DNA of 64,000 nucleotides. Source: DASTEQ01 sp040905185. Its GTDB lineage: Bacteria; Chloroflexota; Limnocylindria; QHBO01. Where the stretch lies: NCBI GenBank assembly GCA_040905185.1, contig JBBDRZ010000003.1, positions 124,001-188,000 on the forward strand, in the 5' to 3' direction. Of this stretch, positions 52,819 to 60,825 are shown one piece after another. Position numbers and translations under genes: made by a program. Positions within the stretch are counted from its first letter, which is position 1. Each line of letters opens with the position of its first letter. Below the pieces are notes generated by a model that was given only the letters and a program-made list of their open reading frames with translations, had not been told where the DNA came from and ran no database searches.

Positions 52819-54404
52819 GTGAGAGAGCGACACTCCCAGCCGGCATCGAGGTCATCGGTCCTTCAATCCCGCACACGGACGAGGTGTTGACGGCCGAGGC
52901 CTTGACCTTCGTTGCCAGCCTGCATCGGTCATTCAATGCCCGTCGCCTCCGGCTCCTGGCGGACCGATCCGAACGCCAGGCCCGGTTCGATGCCGGCGAG
53001 CTGCCGGACTTCCTGCCCACCACGGCCCATGTCCGCGAGGACCCCGACTGGCGGGTGGCGCCCGCTCCAGCCGACCTGAACGACCGCCGGGTGGAGATCA
53101 CCGGCCCCGTCGAGCCGAAGATGATGATCAACGCGCTCAACAGCGGCGCGAAGGTTTTCATGGCCGACTTCGAGGACGCGCTGTCCCCCACCTGGGACAA
53201 CGTCCTGACCGGCCAGTGGGCAGTGGCCGATGCTGTCCGTCGCCAGCTCACCTTCCAGAGCGCGGAGAAGGCGTACGCCCTGCACGAGCACGTGGCCACC
53301 CTCGTTATTCGGCCCCGCGGCTGGCATCTCGACGAGGCGCACGTCCTGGTCGACGGCTCCCCCATCTCGGCCAGCCTGTTCGACTTCGGGATGGTCTTCT
53401 TCCACAACGCGCGCGAGCAGCTCCACCGCGGCAGCGGGCCGTATTTCTACCTTCCCAAGCTCGAGTCCCACCTCGAGGCCCAGCTGTGGAACGACGTGTT
53501 CGTCGCGACCCAAACCGCCCTGGACGTCCCGCGCGGGAGCATTCGGGCCACGGTCCTGATCGAAACCATCCTGGCCGCGTTCGAGATGGAGGAGATCCTG
53601 TACGAGCTGCGCGAGCACGCCGCGGGGCTCAATGCCGGCCGCTGGGACTACATCTTCAGCCTGATCAAGAAGTTCCGGTCGCGGCCCGACATGGTGCTCC
53701 CCGATCGGGCCCAGGTGACCATGGCGGTGCCGTTCATGCGCGCCTATCAGCAGCTGCTGGTGCAGACCTGCCACCGGCGCGGGGCGCATGCCATCGGCGG
53801 CATGAGCGCGTTCATCCCCAACCGGCGTGAGCCGGAGGTGACCGCGAATGCGCTGGAGCAGGTGCGGGTCGACAAGCGTCGCGAGTCGGGCGACGGGTCG
53901 GACGGGACATGGGTCGCCCATCCGGATCTGGTCCCCGTGGCGCGCGAGATCTTTGATGAGGTCCTCGGTGAGCGGCCCAACCAGAAGGACAAGCTGCCGG
54001 AGGCCATCGTGACCGCGGCGGAGCTGCTGAACGTCGAGGTGGCGGGCGGGCGGGTGACCGAAGCGGGTTTCCGGACCAACGTCAGCGTCGCGCTCCAGTA
54101 CCTCGCTTGGTGGCTGGCCGGCAACGGCGCGGCCGCCATCAACAACCTGATGGAGGACGCGGCCACCGCCGAGATCAGCCGCTCACAGCTCTGGCAGTGG
54201 CGGGTTCACAAGGTCCCCCTGGAGGATGGTGAGCCGATGACCGCCGAGCGCTACACCATCATCCGCGACGAAGAGCTCGGTCGGCTGCAGTCCGCCATGC
54301 CCGACTTCCGCTTTACCGATGCCGCCGAGCTGCTGGACGATCTCGTCCTCTCCGACGACTTCACCGAGTTCCTGACCATCCCCGCCTATGACCGGCTTCG
54401 CTAG
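52815..54404 (+). CDS. aceB: Malate synthase A
   Basis: Condenses glyoxylate with acetyl-CoA to malate. The 529-aa protein has the TIM-barrel blocks EITGPVEPKMMINALNSGAK, FMADFEDALSPTWDN, ATVLIETILAAFEMEEILYELR, LNAGRWDYIFSLIKKF and MSAFIPNRREPEV. Isocitrate lyase is not nearby. In this setting the glyoxylate probably comes from ureide (allantoin) breakdown, as in bacterial purine-degradation clusters. It converges with the J-domain gene, sharing a CTAG stop overlap. Confidence 0.95.
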   Translation: MSERATLPAGIEVIGPSIPHTDEVLTAEALTFVASLHRSFNARRLRLLADRSERQARFDAGELPDFLPTTAHVREDPDWRVAPAPADLNDRRVEITGPVEPKMMINALNSGAKVFMADFEDALSPTWDNVLTGQWAVADAVRRQLTFQSAEKAYALHEHVATLVIRPRGWHLDEAHVLVDGSPISASLFDFGMVFFHNAREQLHRGSGPYFYLPKLESHLEAQLWNDVFVATQTALDVPRGSIRATVLIETILAAFEMEEILYELREHAAGLNAGRWDYIFSLIKKFRSRPDMVLPDRAQVTMAVPFMRAYQQLLVQTCHRRGAHAIGGMSAFIPNRREPEVTANALEQVRVDKRRESGDGSDGTWVAHPDLVPVAREIFDEVLGERPNQKDKLPEAIVTAAELLNVEVAGGRVTEAGFRTNVSVALQYLAWWLAGNGAAAINNLMEDAATAEISRSQLWQWRVHKVPLEDGEPMTAERYTIIRDEELGRLQSAMPDFRFTDAAELLDDLVLSDDFTEFLTIPAYDRLR

Positions 54405-54862
54405 CGCGCGTGCAGCCTGGCGGTCAACTCTTCGATCTGCTGCCGGTACCGCGCCCCGTGTGGCCGTCGCTTCAGCCATTCGAGGTATTCCGGGTCCAGG
54501 CGGGCTACCTCGAGTAGAGACATCCCCGAATAGCGCCCGAAATCGAGAACGACGCGGCCCTCGGGGTTCAGGCCCTGGGACCCTCCGCCGCGAGCGGCCT
54601 CCATCCGGTCGCGCAGCGAACCTTCCGGCGCGCTCACGCTGACGGCGGCCGTTCGGGTCTCGTCGTACTCGATCCGCCGCTCCGGGTCGCGAAGTGTGGC
54701 GTACGCCCAGTTCAGCTCGGTCATCGCCTGGCTGGCATCGGTCAGGTCGTTCCGGTCCGGGTGGCGGAGACGCGCCAACGCGCGGTACGCAGCCTCGACA
54801 ACCTCCGGCAAGGCCGAGGGATCGATCTGCAGGACCTTGTAGGCGTCGCGCGGGTTTGCCAT
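54401..54862 (-). CDS. J-domain protein with C-terminal DUF3820-like domain
   Basis: The 153-aa protein starts with a J domain (DAYKVLQIDPSALPEVVEAAYRALAR, HPD motif in RHPDRND, AYATLRDPERRIEYD), which stimulates Hsp70 (DnaK) ATPase. After a short linker it has VLDFGRYSGMSLLEVARLDPEYLEWLKRR, resembling DUF3820, a motif also found at the C terminus of some exonucleases. There is no Gly/Phe region or zinc finger, so it is not DnaJ itself. Confidence 0.75.
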   Translation of the reverse strand: MANPRDAYKVLQIDPSALPEVVEAAYRALARLRHPDRNDLTDASQAMTELNWAYATLRDPERRIEYDETRTAAVSVSAPEGSLRDRMEAARGGGSQGLNPEGRVVLDFGRYSGMSLLEVARLDPEYLEWLKRRPHGARYRQQIEELTARLHAR

Positions 54863-54901
54863 GGGTGCCTACCCTAGCGCCTGACCCGGTACCGGACGCA
54901 A

Positions 54902-54916
54902 GGGCCCTTTCGGGCC
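54902..54916 (-). terminator. GAAA-tetraloop terminator-like hairpin after the hydantoinase gene
   Basis: On the minus strand GGCCC-GAAA-GGGCC forms a 5-bp stem with a GNRA loop in the 68-base gap after the amidohydrolase stop, followed by CTTGCG rather than a T-run. The same 14-base core occurs at 11369-11382. Confidence 0.45.
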
Positions 54917-54930
54917 ATCCGCTTTGCCGC

Positions 54931-56292
54931 CTAGGCCAGCCGTCGTTCCACGAACACGCCGATCCGCTCACCGGCAGGCCGCCCGCGCACGAGCGTTTGG
55001 AGGACGGCACCCGCAACCGCCATACCTTCGTACGGGGTGAAGTCACTGGTGTGGTGGAGATCGGCCTGGCGAATCGTGCGGGACGCAGCCGGGTCGAACA
55101 GGACCAGATCGGCGTCGCGGCCGACCTCGATGGCGCCCTTCGACGGTAGGCCGAACAGGCGGGCAGGAGTCGTGGACAGCAGGTCGACCATCCGCTCCAC
55201 GCTGATCAGGCCACGGGCCACGCCCTCGGAGTAGACGACCGACAGCAGGGTCTCGATCCCCGGCGCCCCGTTGCTGATCTGCGGGAACGGCGGGGCGGGC
55301 ACCCGCTTCTCGACGGCCAGCCGATCCGGCACGTGGTCGGTGGCCACCAGGTCCAGTCCCCCGCGAGCCAGGCCGAGCCACAGCGACTGGCGGTCGGCAT
55401 CCGTGCGAAGGGGCGGCGAGATGACGGACTTGATGACCTCGGCCTCGTCGGGCGCGGCGTATCGGTCATCGGTCAGGGTCAGGTAATGGGGGCAAGTCTC
55501 GGCGTACACCGGCCACCCGCGCGCCTTGGCCGTGGCGACCTCGGCCAGGGCATCGGCACAGGACAGATGGACGATGTAGACCGATGCGTCCGCGGCGCGA
55601 GCCAGGGCGATGGCGCGGTGGGTCGCCTCCGCCTCGGCGTAGGTGGGGCGAGTCAAGGCGTGGTGGCGGCAGGCGGCGTTCCCGTGGGCCAGGGCCTCGG
55701 CCGTGAGCGCGTCGATGACGGTGGCGTTCTCGCAGTGGACCTGGAGCATCCCGCCGTGGCGGCCCATGGCCTGCAGCGCCGCGAAGAGGCGCTCATCGGT
55801 CAGGCGGAAGTCGTAGACCATGAAGGCCTTGGCCGTGGGGACACCCGAGGCGATGAGCTCAGGAAGCTCGGCGACGGGATCGTCCTGCTGGCCGCTGATG
55901 ACGGCGCTCAGGCCGAAGTCGACTGCAGACTCACCCTCGGTCCGGGCACGGAACTCACGGAGCGCGGCGAGGAGCGAGCGCGACCCCTCGTCGGAGATCC
56001 CGGTGCCCGGATTGTTGAAGGCCAGGAACGTGGTCGTGCCACCGAATGCGGCCGCCACGCTGTCCTGGTAGAACCGGTCGGGTTCCTCCTCGGTGGGAAG
56101 CCGGGTGTGGGTGTGGACGTCAACGCAGCCGGGAAGGAGCAGAAGCCCGGTCGCGTCAATGGTCTCAGTCGCCGCGTCGCGCGGGAGATTCGAACCGACG
56201 GCGCTGATGCGCCCTTCGGTCACGCCGACATCGGCCTGGAGTGACCCTTCGGCCGTTACGACCGTGCCTCCGGTGACGACCAGATCGGTCAA
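54931..56292 (-). CDS. Dihydropyrimidinase/hydantoinase/allantoinase family enzyme
   Basis: A cyclic-amidohydrolase of 453 aa. All binuclear metal ligands are present: H60 and H62 (VDVHTHTR), the carboxylated K155 (AKAFMVY), H186 (QVHCEN), H242 (YIVHLSC) and D319 (ATDHVP). Sequence alone fits D-hydantoinase slightly better than AllB. The neighbourhood (uricase, HIU hydrolase, OHCU decarboxylase) makes allantoin the likely substrate. I chose a TTG start, which has AAGGA 5 bases upstream and overlaps the DUF3830 stop (TTGA). Confidence 0.85.
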   Translation of the reverse strand: MTDLVVTGGTVVTAEGSLQADVGVTEGRISAVGSNLPRDAATETIDATGLLLLPGCVDVHTHTRLPTEEEPDRFYQDSVAAAFGGTTTFLAFNNPGTGISDEGSRSLLAALREFRARTEGESAVDFGLSAVISGQQDDPVAELPELIASGVPTAKAFMVYDFRLTDERLFAALQAMGRHGGMLQVHCENATVIDALTAEALAHGNAACRHHALTRPTYAEAEATHRAIALARAADASVYIVHLSCADALAEVATAKARGWPVYAETCPHYLTLTDDRYAAPDEAEVIKSVISPPLRTDADRQSLWLGLARGGLDLVATDHVPDRLAVEKRVPAPPFPQISNGAPGIETLLSVVYSEGVARGLISVERMVDLLSTTPARLFGLPSKGAIEVGRDADLVLFDPAASRTIRQADLHHTSDFTPYEGMAVAGAVLQTLVRGRPAGERIGVFVERRLA

Positions 56293-56705
56293 TCCGGTCC
56301 TTCGGTGATCTCGATGTCCTGGGCACCCTCCCAGAGGACGCGGCGACCTAACTCCGGTAGCTGTTCCGCACCGGACACCACGGTCGCGAAGTGGTTCCCG
56401 GCCAGTGGGCCCAGCTTGCTGCTGAACGCGCAGGCCCCGTACGGGAACAGGATCTCGCACTCGGACAGCTCCCCGGTGTAGATCAACAGCTGCCCGGGAG
56501 CCGGGTGCGCGGTGTGGTTCTCGTATCCCACCCCGGGCCGGCGGTCGCCGAACGGAATCCAGGTCCCTTCCCCGCTCCAGCGGCAGTGGATCAGCTGGGA
56601 CCGGATTGGGAGCCACGGGCGCAAAGCCTCGCGGGTGCGCGGCGCGGCGTCCTCCCATCGGGCGCTAAAGTGGAGATCGCCGACCCGGATCTGCAGGTCA
56701 CCCAC
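56289..56705 (-). CDS. DUF3830 cyclophilin-like protein
   Basis: The 138-aa product matches DUF3830: ARWEDAAPRTREAL, IHCRWSGEGTWIPFGD, ENHTAHPAPGQLLIY, SECEILFPYGACAFSSK and AGNHFATVV, ending GRRVLWEGAQDIEI. The family is predicted to have a cyclophilin-like fold and often sits beside cyclic amidohydrolases. It overlaps the hydantoinase start and diverges from hiuH with 15 bases between start codons. A TATCCT box lies 7 bases before its GTG, so it may be leaderless. Function not established. Confidence 0.82.
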   Translation of the reverse strand: MGDLQIRVGDLHFSARWEDAAPRTREALRPWLPIRSQLIHCRWSGEGTWIPFGDRRPGVGYENHTAHPAPGQLLIYTGELSECEILFPYGACAFSSKLGPLAGNHFATVVSGAEQLPELGRRVLWEGAQDIEITEGPD

Positions 56706-56720
56706 GCCAGGGAGGATAGC

Positions 56721-57098
56721 GTGGCCGCTCGACGCCCGAATCGCCCCAACCGCCCGTCACGCCCGCCGCGCCCCACCATCTCGACCCACGTGCTGGACCT
56801 CGAGACAGGACTGCCCGCGCCTGGGATCAGCGTCGTCCTCTTTCGACGCGGGGATGACGACGAGTTCGAGGCCCTGAACGAAGGCGAGACCGACGCGGAT
56901 GGCCGGATCGTGGACCTGGTCGGTGGCGAGCTGACCACGGGCGACTACCAGCTCCTGTTCGACCTGGCCGGGTATCGCGAAGACGATGCCTTCCTGCAGG
57001 GCATTGCGGTGGCCCTCCGGGTGACCGATGCCGGTCGCAGCTACCACGTCCCGCTCCTCCTGGCGCCCTTCGGGGCCACGGTCTACCGCGGCAGCTGA
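56721..57098 (+). CDS. 5-hydroxyisourate hydrolase
   Basis: HIU hydrolase (transthyretin-like) opens the ring of 5-hydroxyisourate made by uricase. The 125-aa product has the catalytic residues H23 (STHVLD), R62 (DADGRI) and H109 (YHVPLLLAP) and the C-terminal signature YRGS. An Arg/Pro-rich N terminus (RRPNRPNRPSRPPRP) of about 18 residues precedes the fold and is not usual. The GTG has GGAGG 5 bases upstream. Confidence 0.95.
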   Translation: MAARRPNRPNRPSRPPRPTISTHVLDLETGLPAPGISVVLFRRGDDDEFEALNEGETDADGRIVDLVGGELTTGDYQLLFDLAGYREDDAFLQGIAVALRVTDAGRSYHVPLLLAPFGATVYRGS

Positions 57099-57104
57099 GC
57101 GCCG

Positions 57105-57650
57105 GTGAGCCCGACCAGGAGTATCGGTTTGCGCACGGCTGAGGCCACCGGCTTTCCATCACTGACCGACCTGAACCGGCTCCCCAGCCGGGATTTTGCC
57201 GACGCGATCGCGCTCCTGTTCGAGCCCGCCCCCCGCTTCGCCGCCTGGTTGGCGGGTGCCCGCCCGTTCAAATCGGACGGCATGATGCTCGAGGCGGCTG
57301 CGCGCATCGCGCATCGCATGACCGAGACGGAGCAGGTGGAGCTCATCAACGCGCATCCGCGGCTGGGCGCACGGGATCGGCTCTCGGATGCCTCAGGGCG
57401 CGAGCAGGGGGCCAAGCAGGACCGGGTCGATGCCAAGCTGGGCCGTCTGAACGACGCTTACGAGGCGCGGTTCGGGTTTCGCTACCTGGTGTACGTGGCC
57501 GGCCGGCCGCGGGAAGAGCTGCTCCCCGAATTCCGCGCCGCGCTCCGTGGCGACCGCGAGGCCGAGTTGCGCCGGGCATTGGACGACACCCTGGCCATCG
57601 CCGCAGACCGGCTCCGATGGTTCCGCTCCCCCACCCTGGAGGACGCATGA
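57105..57650 (+). CDS. OHCU decarboxylase
   Basis: Converts 2-oxo-4-hydroxy-4-carboxy-5-ureidoimidazoline to S-allantoin. The 181-aa helical protein has the catalytic-His motif LINAHPRLGARD (H84), SREQ-like GREQGAK, LNDAYEARFGFRYLVYVAGRPREELL and AEL-type C-terminal helices. Gene order hiuH-uraD-uricase gives all three steps from urate to S-allantoin in one operon. It starts with GTG 6 bases after hiuH. Confidence 0.93.
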   Translation: MSPTRSIGLRTAEATGFPSLTDLNRLPSRDFADAIALLFEPAPRFAAWLAGARPFKSDGMMLEAAARIAHRMTETEQVELINAHPRLGARDRLSDASGREQGAKQDRVDAKLGRLNDAYEARFGFRYLVYVAGRPREELLPEFRAALRGDREAELRRALDDTLAIAADRLRWFRSPTLEDA

Positions 57651-58573
57651 AGTACGAGATCGGCTATGGCAAGGCCGGAGTCAGCGTCTACCGCACGCAT
57701 GGCATGCCACTGGTCGGGGCGACGCCCATCCCCGAATCGCCGTTCACGGGCCGGGATAACACGCTCATGGCGGCCGAGATCGAGATCCAGGTCCACGGCC
57801 AGGGATTCCTGGAGTCGTACACCAAAGGCGACAACCGGCTGGTGGTGGCCACCGACACGATGAAGAACTTCATCCACGCCACCTCAGCCTCCAACCCGGC
57901 GGCCACCCTGGAGGGCTGGCTCGACCACGTGGGCCGCGCGTTCCTCGACCATTACCCCCACATGGAACGCATCTCCATGCGCGGCACCGAGCTCCCCTAC
58001 CCCGCGTCCCTGGTCCCGGCCGACGACGATGATGGCTTCGTCGCCTCCGAGGTCCTGTTCGCCCGGGATCGCAATGACCGCTCCACCGCGCGCCTGGACC
58101 TGGAGCTGACCGATGACGGCGTGCGCCTGACCGATCACGCCTGCGGGCGTGAAGGGCTCCAGCTCATCAAGATCACCGGTTCGTCGTTTGCCGATTTCGC
58201 CCGCGACGAGCACACGACCCTTCCCGAGCGGCCGGACCGCGCCCTGTTCACGTGGATGGACATCGGCTGGCGGTACGCCGACTCCGCCGACAGCCTGGGG
58301 GCCAACCCAGAACGCTACGTCGCCGGTGAGCAGGTGGCGGACCTGGCGGCATCGGTCTTCCACCAGTTCGTGAGCCTCTCGATCCAGCACCTGGTCCACG
58401 AGATCGGCGACCGCATGCTCGAACGCTGGCCCCAACTGGCCGAGGTCAGCTTCGACGCACAGAACCGGACCTGGGATCCGGGCGTCATCAGCCCGGACGA
58501 CCCCAAGGTCAAGACCTACGCCGATCCCCGCCCGCCGATCGGGCGGATCGACCTGGTCATGCGCCGAGACTGA
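57647..58573 (+). CDS. Urate oxidase (uricase)
   Basis: Cofactor-independent oxidation of urate to 5-hydroxyisourate. The 308-aa protein has the T-fold motifs YGKAGVSVYR (catalytic Lys9), EIEIQVHGQGFLESYTKGDN, VVATDTMKNFIH (catalytic Thr), ITGSSFADFARDEHTTL, MDIGWRY and the Q/N site in FDAQNRTWDP. It overlaps uraD (ATGA). Its 3' end overlaps the convergent CoA-binding gene by 17 bases. Confidence 0.95.
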   Translation: MKYEIGYGKAGVSVYRTHGMPLVGATPIPESPFTGRDNTLMAAEIEIQVHGQGFLESYTKGDNRLVVATDTMKNFIHATSASNPAATLEGWLDHVGRAFLDHYPHMERISMRGTELPYPASLVPADDDDGFVASEVLFARDRNDRSTARLDLELTDDGVRLTDHACGREGLQLIKITGSSFADFARDEHTTLPERPDRALFTWMDIGWRYADSADSLGANPERYVAGEQVADLAASVFHQFVSLSIQHLVHEIGDRMLERWPQLAEVSFDAQNRTWDPGVISPDDPKVKTYADPRPPIGRIDLVMRRD

Positions 58574-58994
58574 GCCGCGGCAGCTCGATCGCCGGGCATC
58601 GGTCCATCACCACCCACAACCCCGCCGCCTGCGCCCGCTCGGCGGCCGCCTCATCGACGACCCCCAGCTGCATCCACACCGCCTTGGCGCCGATCTCGAT
58701 CGCCTCGTCGACGTGGATCCCGGCCAACGCCGAGTTGCGGAAGATGTCGACCACCTCGATCGGGTGGCCGGCCGCAGCCGCATCGGCCTGTGCCGAGAAC
58801 AGGTCGGCGTAGGCCGTCTGGCCGTGGACCTCCGTCTCGCGGGGGTTGACCGGGATCATCCGGTAGCCGTGGTCCATCAAGGTCCGCGCCACGCCGTGGC
58901 TCGGCCGAAGCGGGTTCGAGGAGAGGCCGACCACGGCCCAGGTGTGGGTCTCGCGCAGAACGCGTTCGATGGTTTTCGGATCGGCGAAGGTCAC
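58557..58994 (-). CDS. CoA-binding domain protein (YccU-like)
   Basis: The 145-aa protein has a Rossmann-like CoA-binding fold: TWAVVGLSSNPLRPSHGVARTL, GYRMIPVNPRETEVHG, VVDIFRNS, AVWMQLGVVDEAAA and the ending VVMDRCPAIE. Role unknown in detail. It is the last gene of yebC-ruvC-ruvA-yccU-like, each overlapping the next by four bases. Confidence 0.88.
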   Translation of the reverse strand: MTFADPKTIERVLRETHTWAVVGLSSNPLRPSHGVARTLMDHGYRMIPVNPRETEVHGQTAYADLFSAQADAAAAGHPIEVVDIFRNSALAGIHVDEAIEIGAKAVWMQLGVVDEAAAERAQAAGLWVVMDRCPAIELPRLSLGA

Positions 58995-59566
58995 CGGGAT
59001 CGGGCAAGCTCCTGGAGCGCGGCCCGGATCCGCTCGTCCAGCCCGCCCTCGACCCCGACCACGCTGCCCGCCGCGCGCCGCGCCTCGGAGGCGGTGTAGC
59101 CCAGCGACTCCAGGGCGGCCACCACGTCCGAATCGGCCGCTGCGCCCGGTCCCACCGCGATCCCGGCGGCGTGAATCTTCTCCTGGAGCTCCAGGACGAT
59201 GCGCTGGGCGGTCTTGCGGCCGACACCAGACACGGAGGTCAGCACATCGAGGTCATCGGTCACGATCGCCATCTGCAGGCGCGTCACCGGGTGGGCGCTG
59301 GTGATGGCCAGCGCCAGGCGCGGCCCTACCCCGGTCACCGTCATCAGCAGCTCGAAGAAGGCCAGCTCCTCCGGCTTGGCGAACCCGAACAGGGCCTGGG
59401 CCTCGTCGCGGACCAGGTGATGGATGAACAGGCTGGTTTCCGAGCCGATGCGCACGCGCCCGATCAGCTCCGGCGACACCACCACCCGGTAACCGACCCC
59501 TCCGATGTCGATGATCACGTGGTCCAACCCGATGTGGCCGACCGGACCCCGAAGCGACCCGATCAC
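58991..59566 (-). CDS. ruvA: Holliday junction branch-migration protein RuvA
   Basis: RuvA binds four-way junctions and loads RuvB. The 191-aa protein has the OB-fold start MIGSLRGPVGHIGLDHVIIDIGGVGY, the helix-hairpin-helix pair (LMTVTGVGPRLALAI; LTSVSGVGRKTAQRIVLEL) and the C-terminal domain III (DVVAALESLGYTASEARRA). Overlaps ruvC by four bases. Confidence 0.95.
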   Translation of the reverse strand: MIGSLRGPVGHIGLDHVIIDIGGVGYRVVVSPELIGRVRIGSETSLFIHHLVRDEAQALFGFAKPEELAFFELLMTVTGVGPRLALAITSAHPVTRLQMAIVTDDLDVLTSVSGVGRKTAQRIVLELQEKIHAAGIAVGPGAAADSDVVAALESLGYTASEARRAAGSVVGVEGGLDERIRAALQELARSR

Positions 59567-60039
59567 GCGGTACTCCCCGGGTACAGCGCCCCGATCGCAA
59601 CCGCCAGCGCGTCGGTGGCGTCATCCGACGCCCCACTGAGCTCCATCCCCAGCAGACGTCCGACCATGACCGCCACCTGCTGCTTGTCGGCCGCCCCGTT
59701 GCCGCACACGGCCAGCTTCACCTCGTTGGGGGTGGGTTCACTCACCGCCAGTCCGTGCCGCGCGGCGACCAGCAGCGCCACCCCGCGCGCCTGGCCCACG
59801 GCCATGGCCGTCCGCACGTTGCGCTGAAAGTAGAGGCGCTCGACCGCCACCCGGTCCGGGTGGTGCTCGGCCACGAGCCGGTCCAGGGCCGCCTCGAGCT
59901 CCGCCAGCCGCGCGGCTTCGGGCCGTGCCGGGTCCGTGCGCACCGTGCCGGCATCCACGAACCGCAGGTTCGACCCGTCGGACGCGACCACCCCGAATCC
60001 GCAGGCCGCGGATCCGGGATCGATTCCGAGCGCGATCAT
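59563..60039 (-). CDS. ruvC: Holliday junction resolvase RuvC
   Basis: RuvC cuts Holliday junctions. The 158-aa RNase H-fold protein has the catalytic Asp7 in ALGIDPGSAACG, the second acidic residue in VAVERLYFQRN, and the C-terminal acidic pair in SDDATDALAVAIGAL. ATGA overlap with yebC. Order yebC-ruvC-ruvA is conserved across many phyla. Confidence 0.95.
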   Translation of the reverse strand: MIALGIDPGSAACGFGVVASDGSNLRFVDAGTVRTDPARPEAARLAELEAALDRLVAEHHPDRVAVERLYFQRNVRTAMAVGQARGVALLVAARHGLAVSEPTPNEVKLAVCGNGAADKQQVAVMVGRLLGMELSGASDDATDALAVAIGALYPGSTA

Positions 60040-60800
60040 CCTCCGACGACCGATGCCTCGAGCTGCTCCATCAGGGCATCGGGAATATCGAAGTTGGCAT
60101 ACACGGTCTGGACGTCGTCGAGGTCCTCGAGATGCTCGACGAATTCCAGGACCTGGCGAGCGGCGCGCTCGTCGGCGATCTCAACCCTCGTCGTCGGCTC
60201 CAGCGACACCTCGGCGCTGTCGGGCGCGAACCCGGCGTCGGTCAGGGCCCGCCGCACCCGCTCCAGGTGACCCGGCTCGGTCACGACCAGGATGGCGCCC
60301 CCCTCCGGCGAGCCCACGTCGACTGCCCCGGCATCGATGGCAGCCAGCGACACCTCGTCCGGGTCGCTTCCCTTGAGCGGAACCGACAGGACCCCGCGGT
60401 GCTCAAACTGCCACGACACGGGCGTGAAGGAGCCGCCGGACCGGGTGAAGATGGCCCGGACAGCGGCCGCGGTCCGGTTCCTGTTGTCCGTCATGGCGGC
60501 CACGACGACCGCGACGTTCGCGGGCCCCAGGCCCTCGTACGTGATCTCCTCGTATTGCTCGGCGTCTGCCCCAGAGCCGGTGGCGCGCTCGATGGCGCGC
60601 TTGATGTTGTCCGCGGGCATGGAGTTGGCCCGTGCCTTGTCGACCGCCATCCGGAGCCGGTAATTGGCTTCCTGATCGGATCCGCCCTGGCGCGCGGCGG
60701 TGATGATCTCGCGGGTCAGCTTCGTGAACAGCGCCCCGCGCTTGGCGTCATTGGCGCCCTTCTGGCGCTTGATTTGCGACCACTTGCTGTGTCCCGACAT
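60036..60800 (-). CDS. YebC/TACO1 family protein
   Basis: YebC-type proteins act as transcriptional regulators or, as recent work suggests, translation factors for polyproline stretches. The 254-aa protein has MSGHSKWSQIKRQKGANDAKRG at its start (first block), NIKRAIERATG, YEGLGPANVAVVVAAMTDN and the C-terminal TVYANFDIPD. A -10-like TACAAT ends 9 bases before the ATG, so the transcript may be nearly leaderless. The longer upstream frame is the shadow of the divergent gene. Confidence 0.94.
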   Translation of the reverse strand: MSGHSKWSQIKRQKGANDAKRGALFTKLTREIITAARQGGSDQEANYRLRMAVDKARANSMPADNIKRAIERATGSGADAEQYEEITYEGLGPANVAVVVAAMTDNRNRTAAAVRAIFTRSGGSFTPVSWQFEHRGVLSVPLKGSDPDEVSLAAIDAGAVDVGSPEGGAILVVTEPGHLERVRRALTDAGFAPDSAEVSLEPTTRVEIADERAARQVLEFVEHLEDLDDVQTVYANFDIPDALMEQLEASVVGG

Positions 60801-60809
60801 ACGCCTCCG

Positions 60810-60818
60810 ATTGTATGC
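60810..60818. promoter_or_regulatory. Symmetric divergent promoter with overlapping -10 elements
   Basis: In a 25-base spacer ATTGTATGCT offers TACAAT on the minus strand (60815-60810, for yebC) and TATGCT on the plus strand (60813-60818, for the membrane protein). Both -10s are placed so that transcription would begin at or within a few bases of each start codon. Confidence 0.5.
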
Positions 60819-60825
60819 TCCTTGG

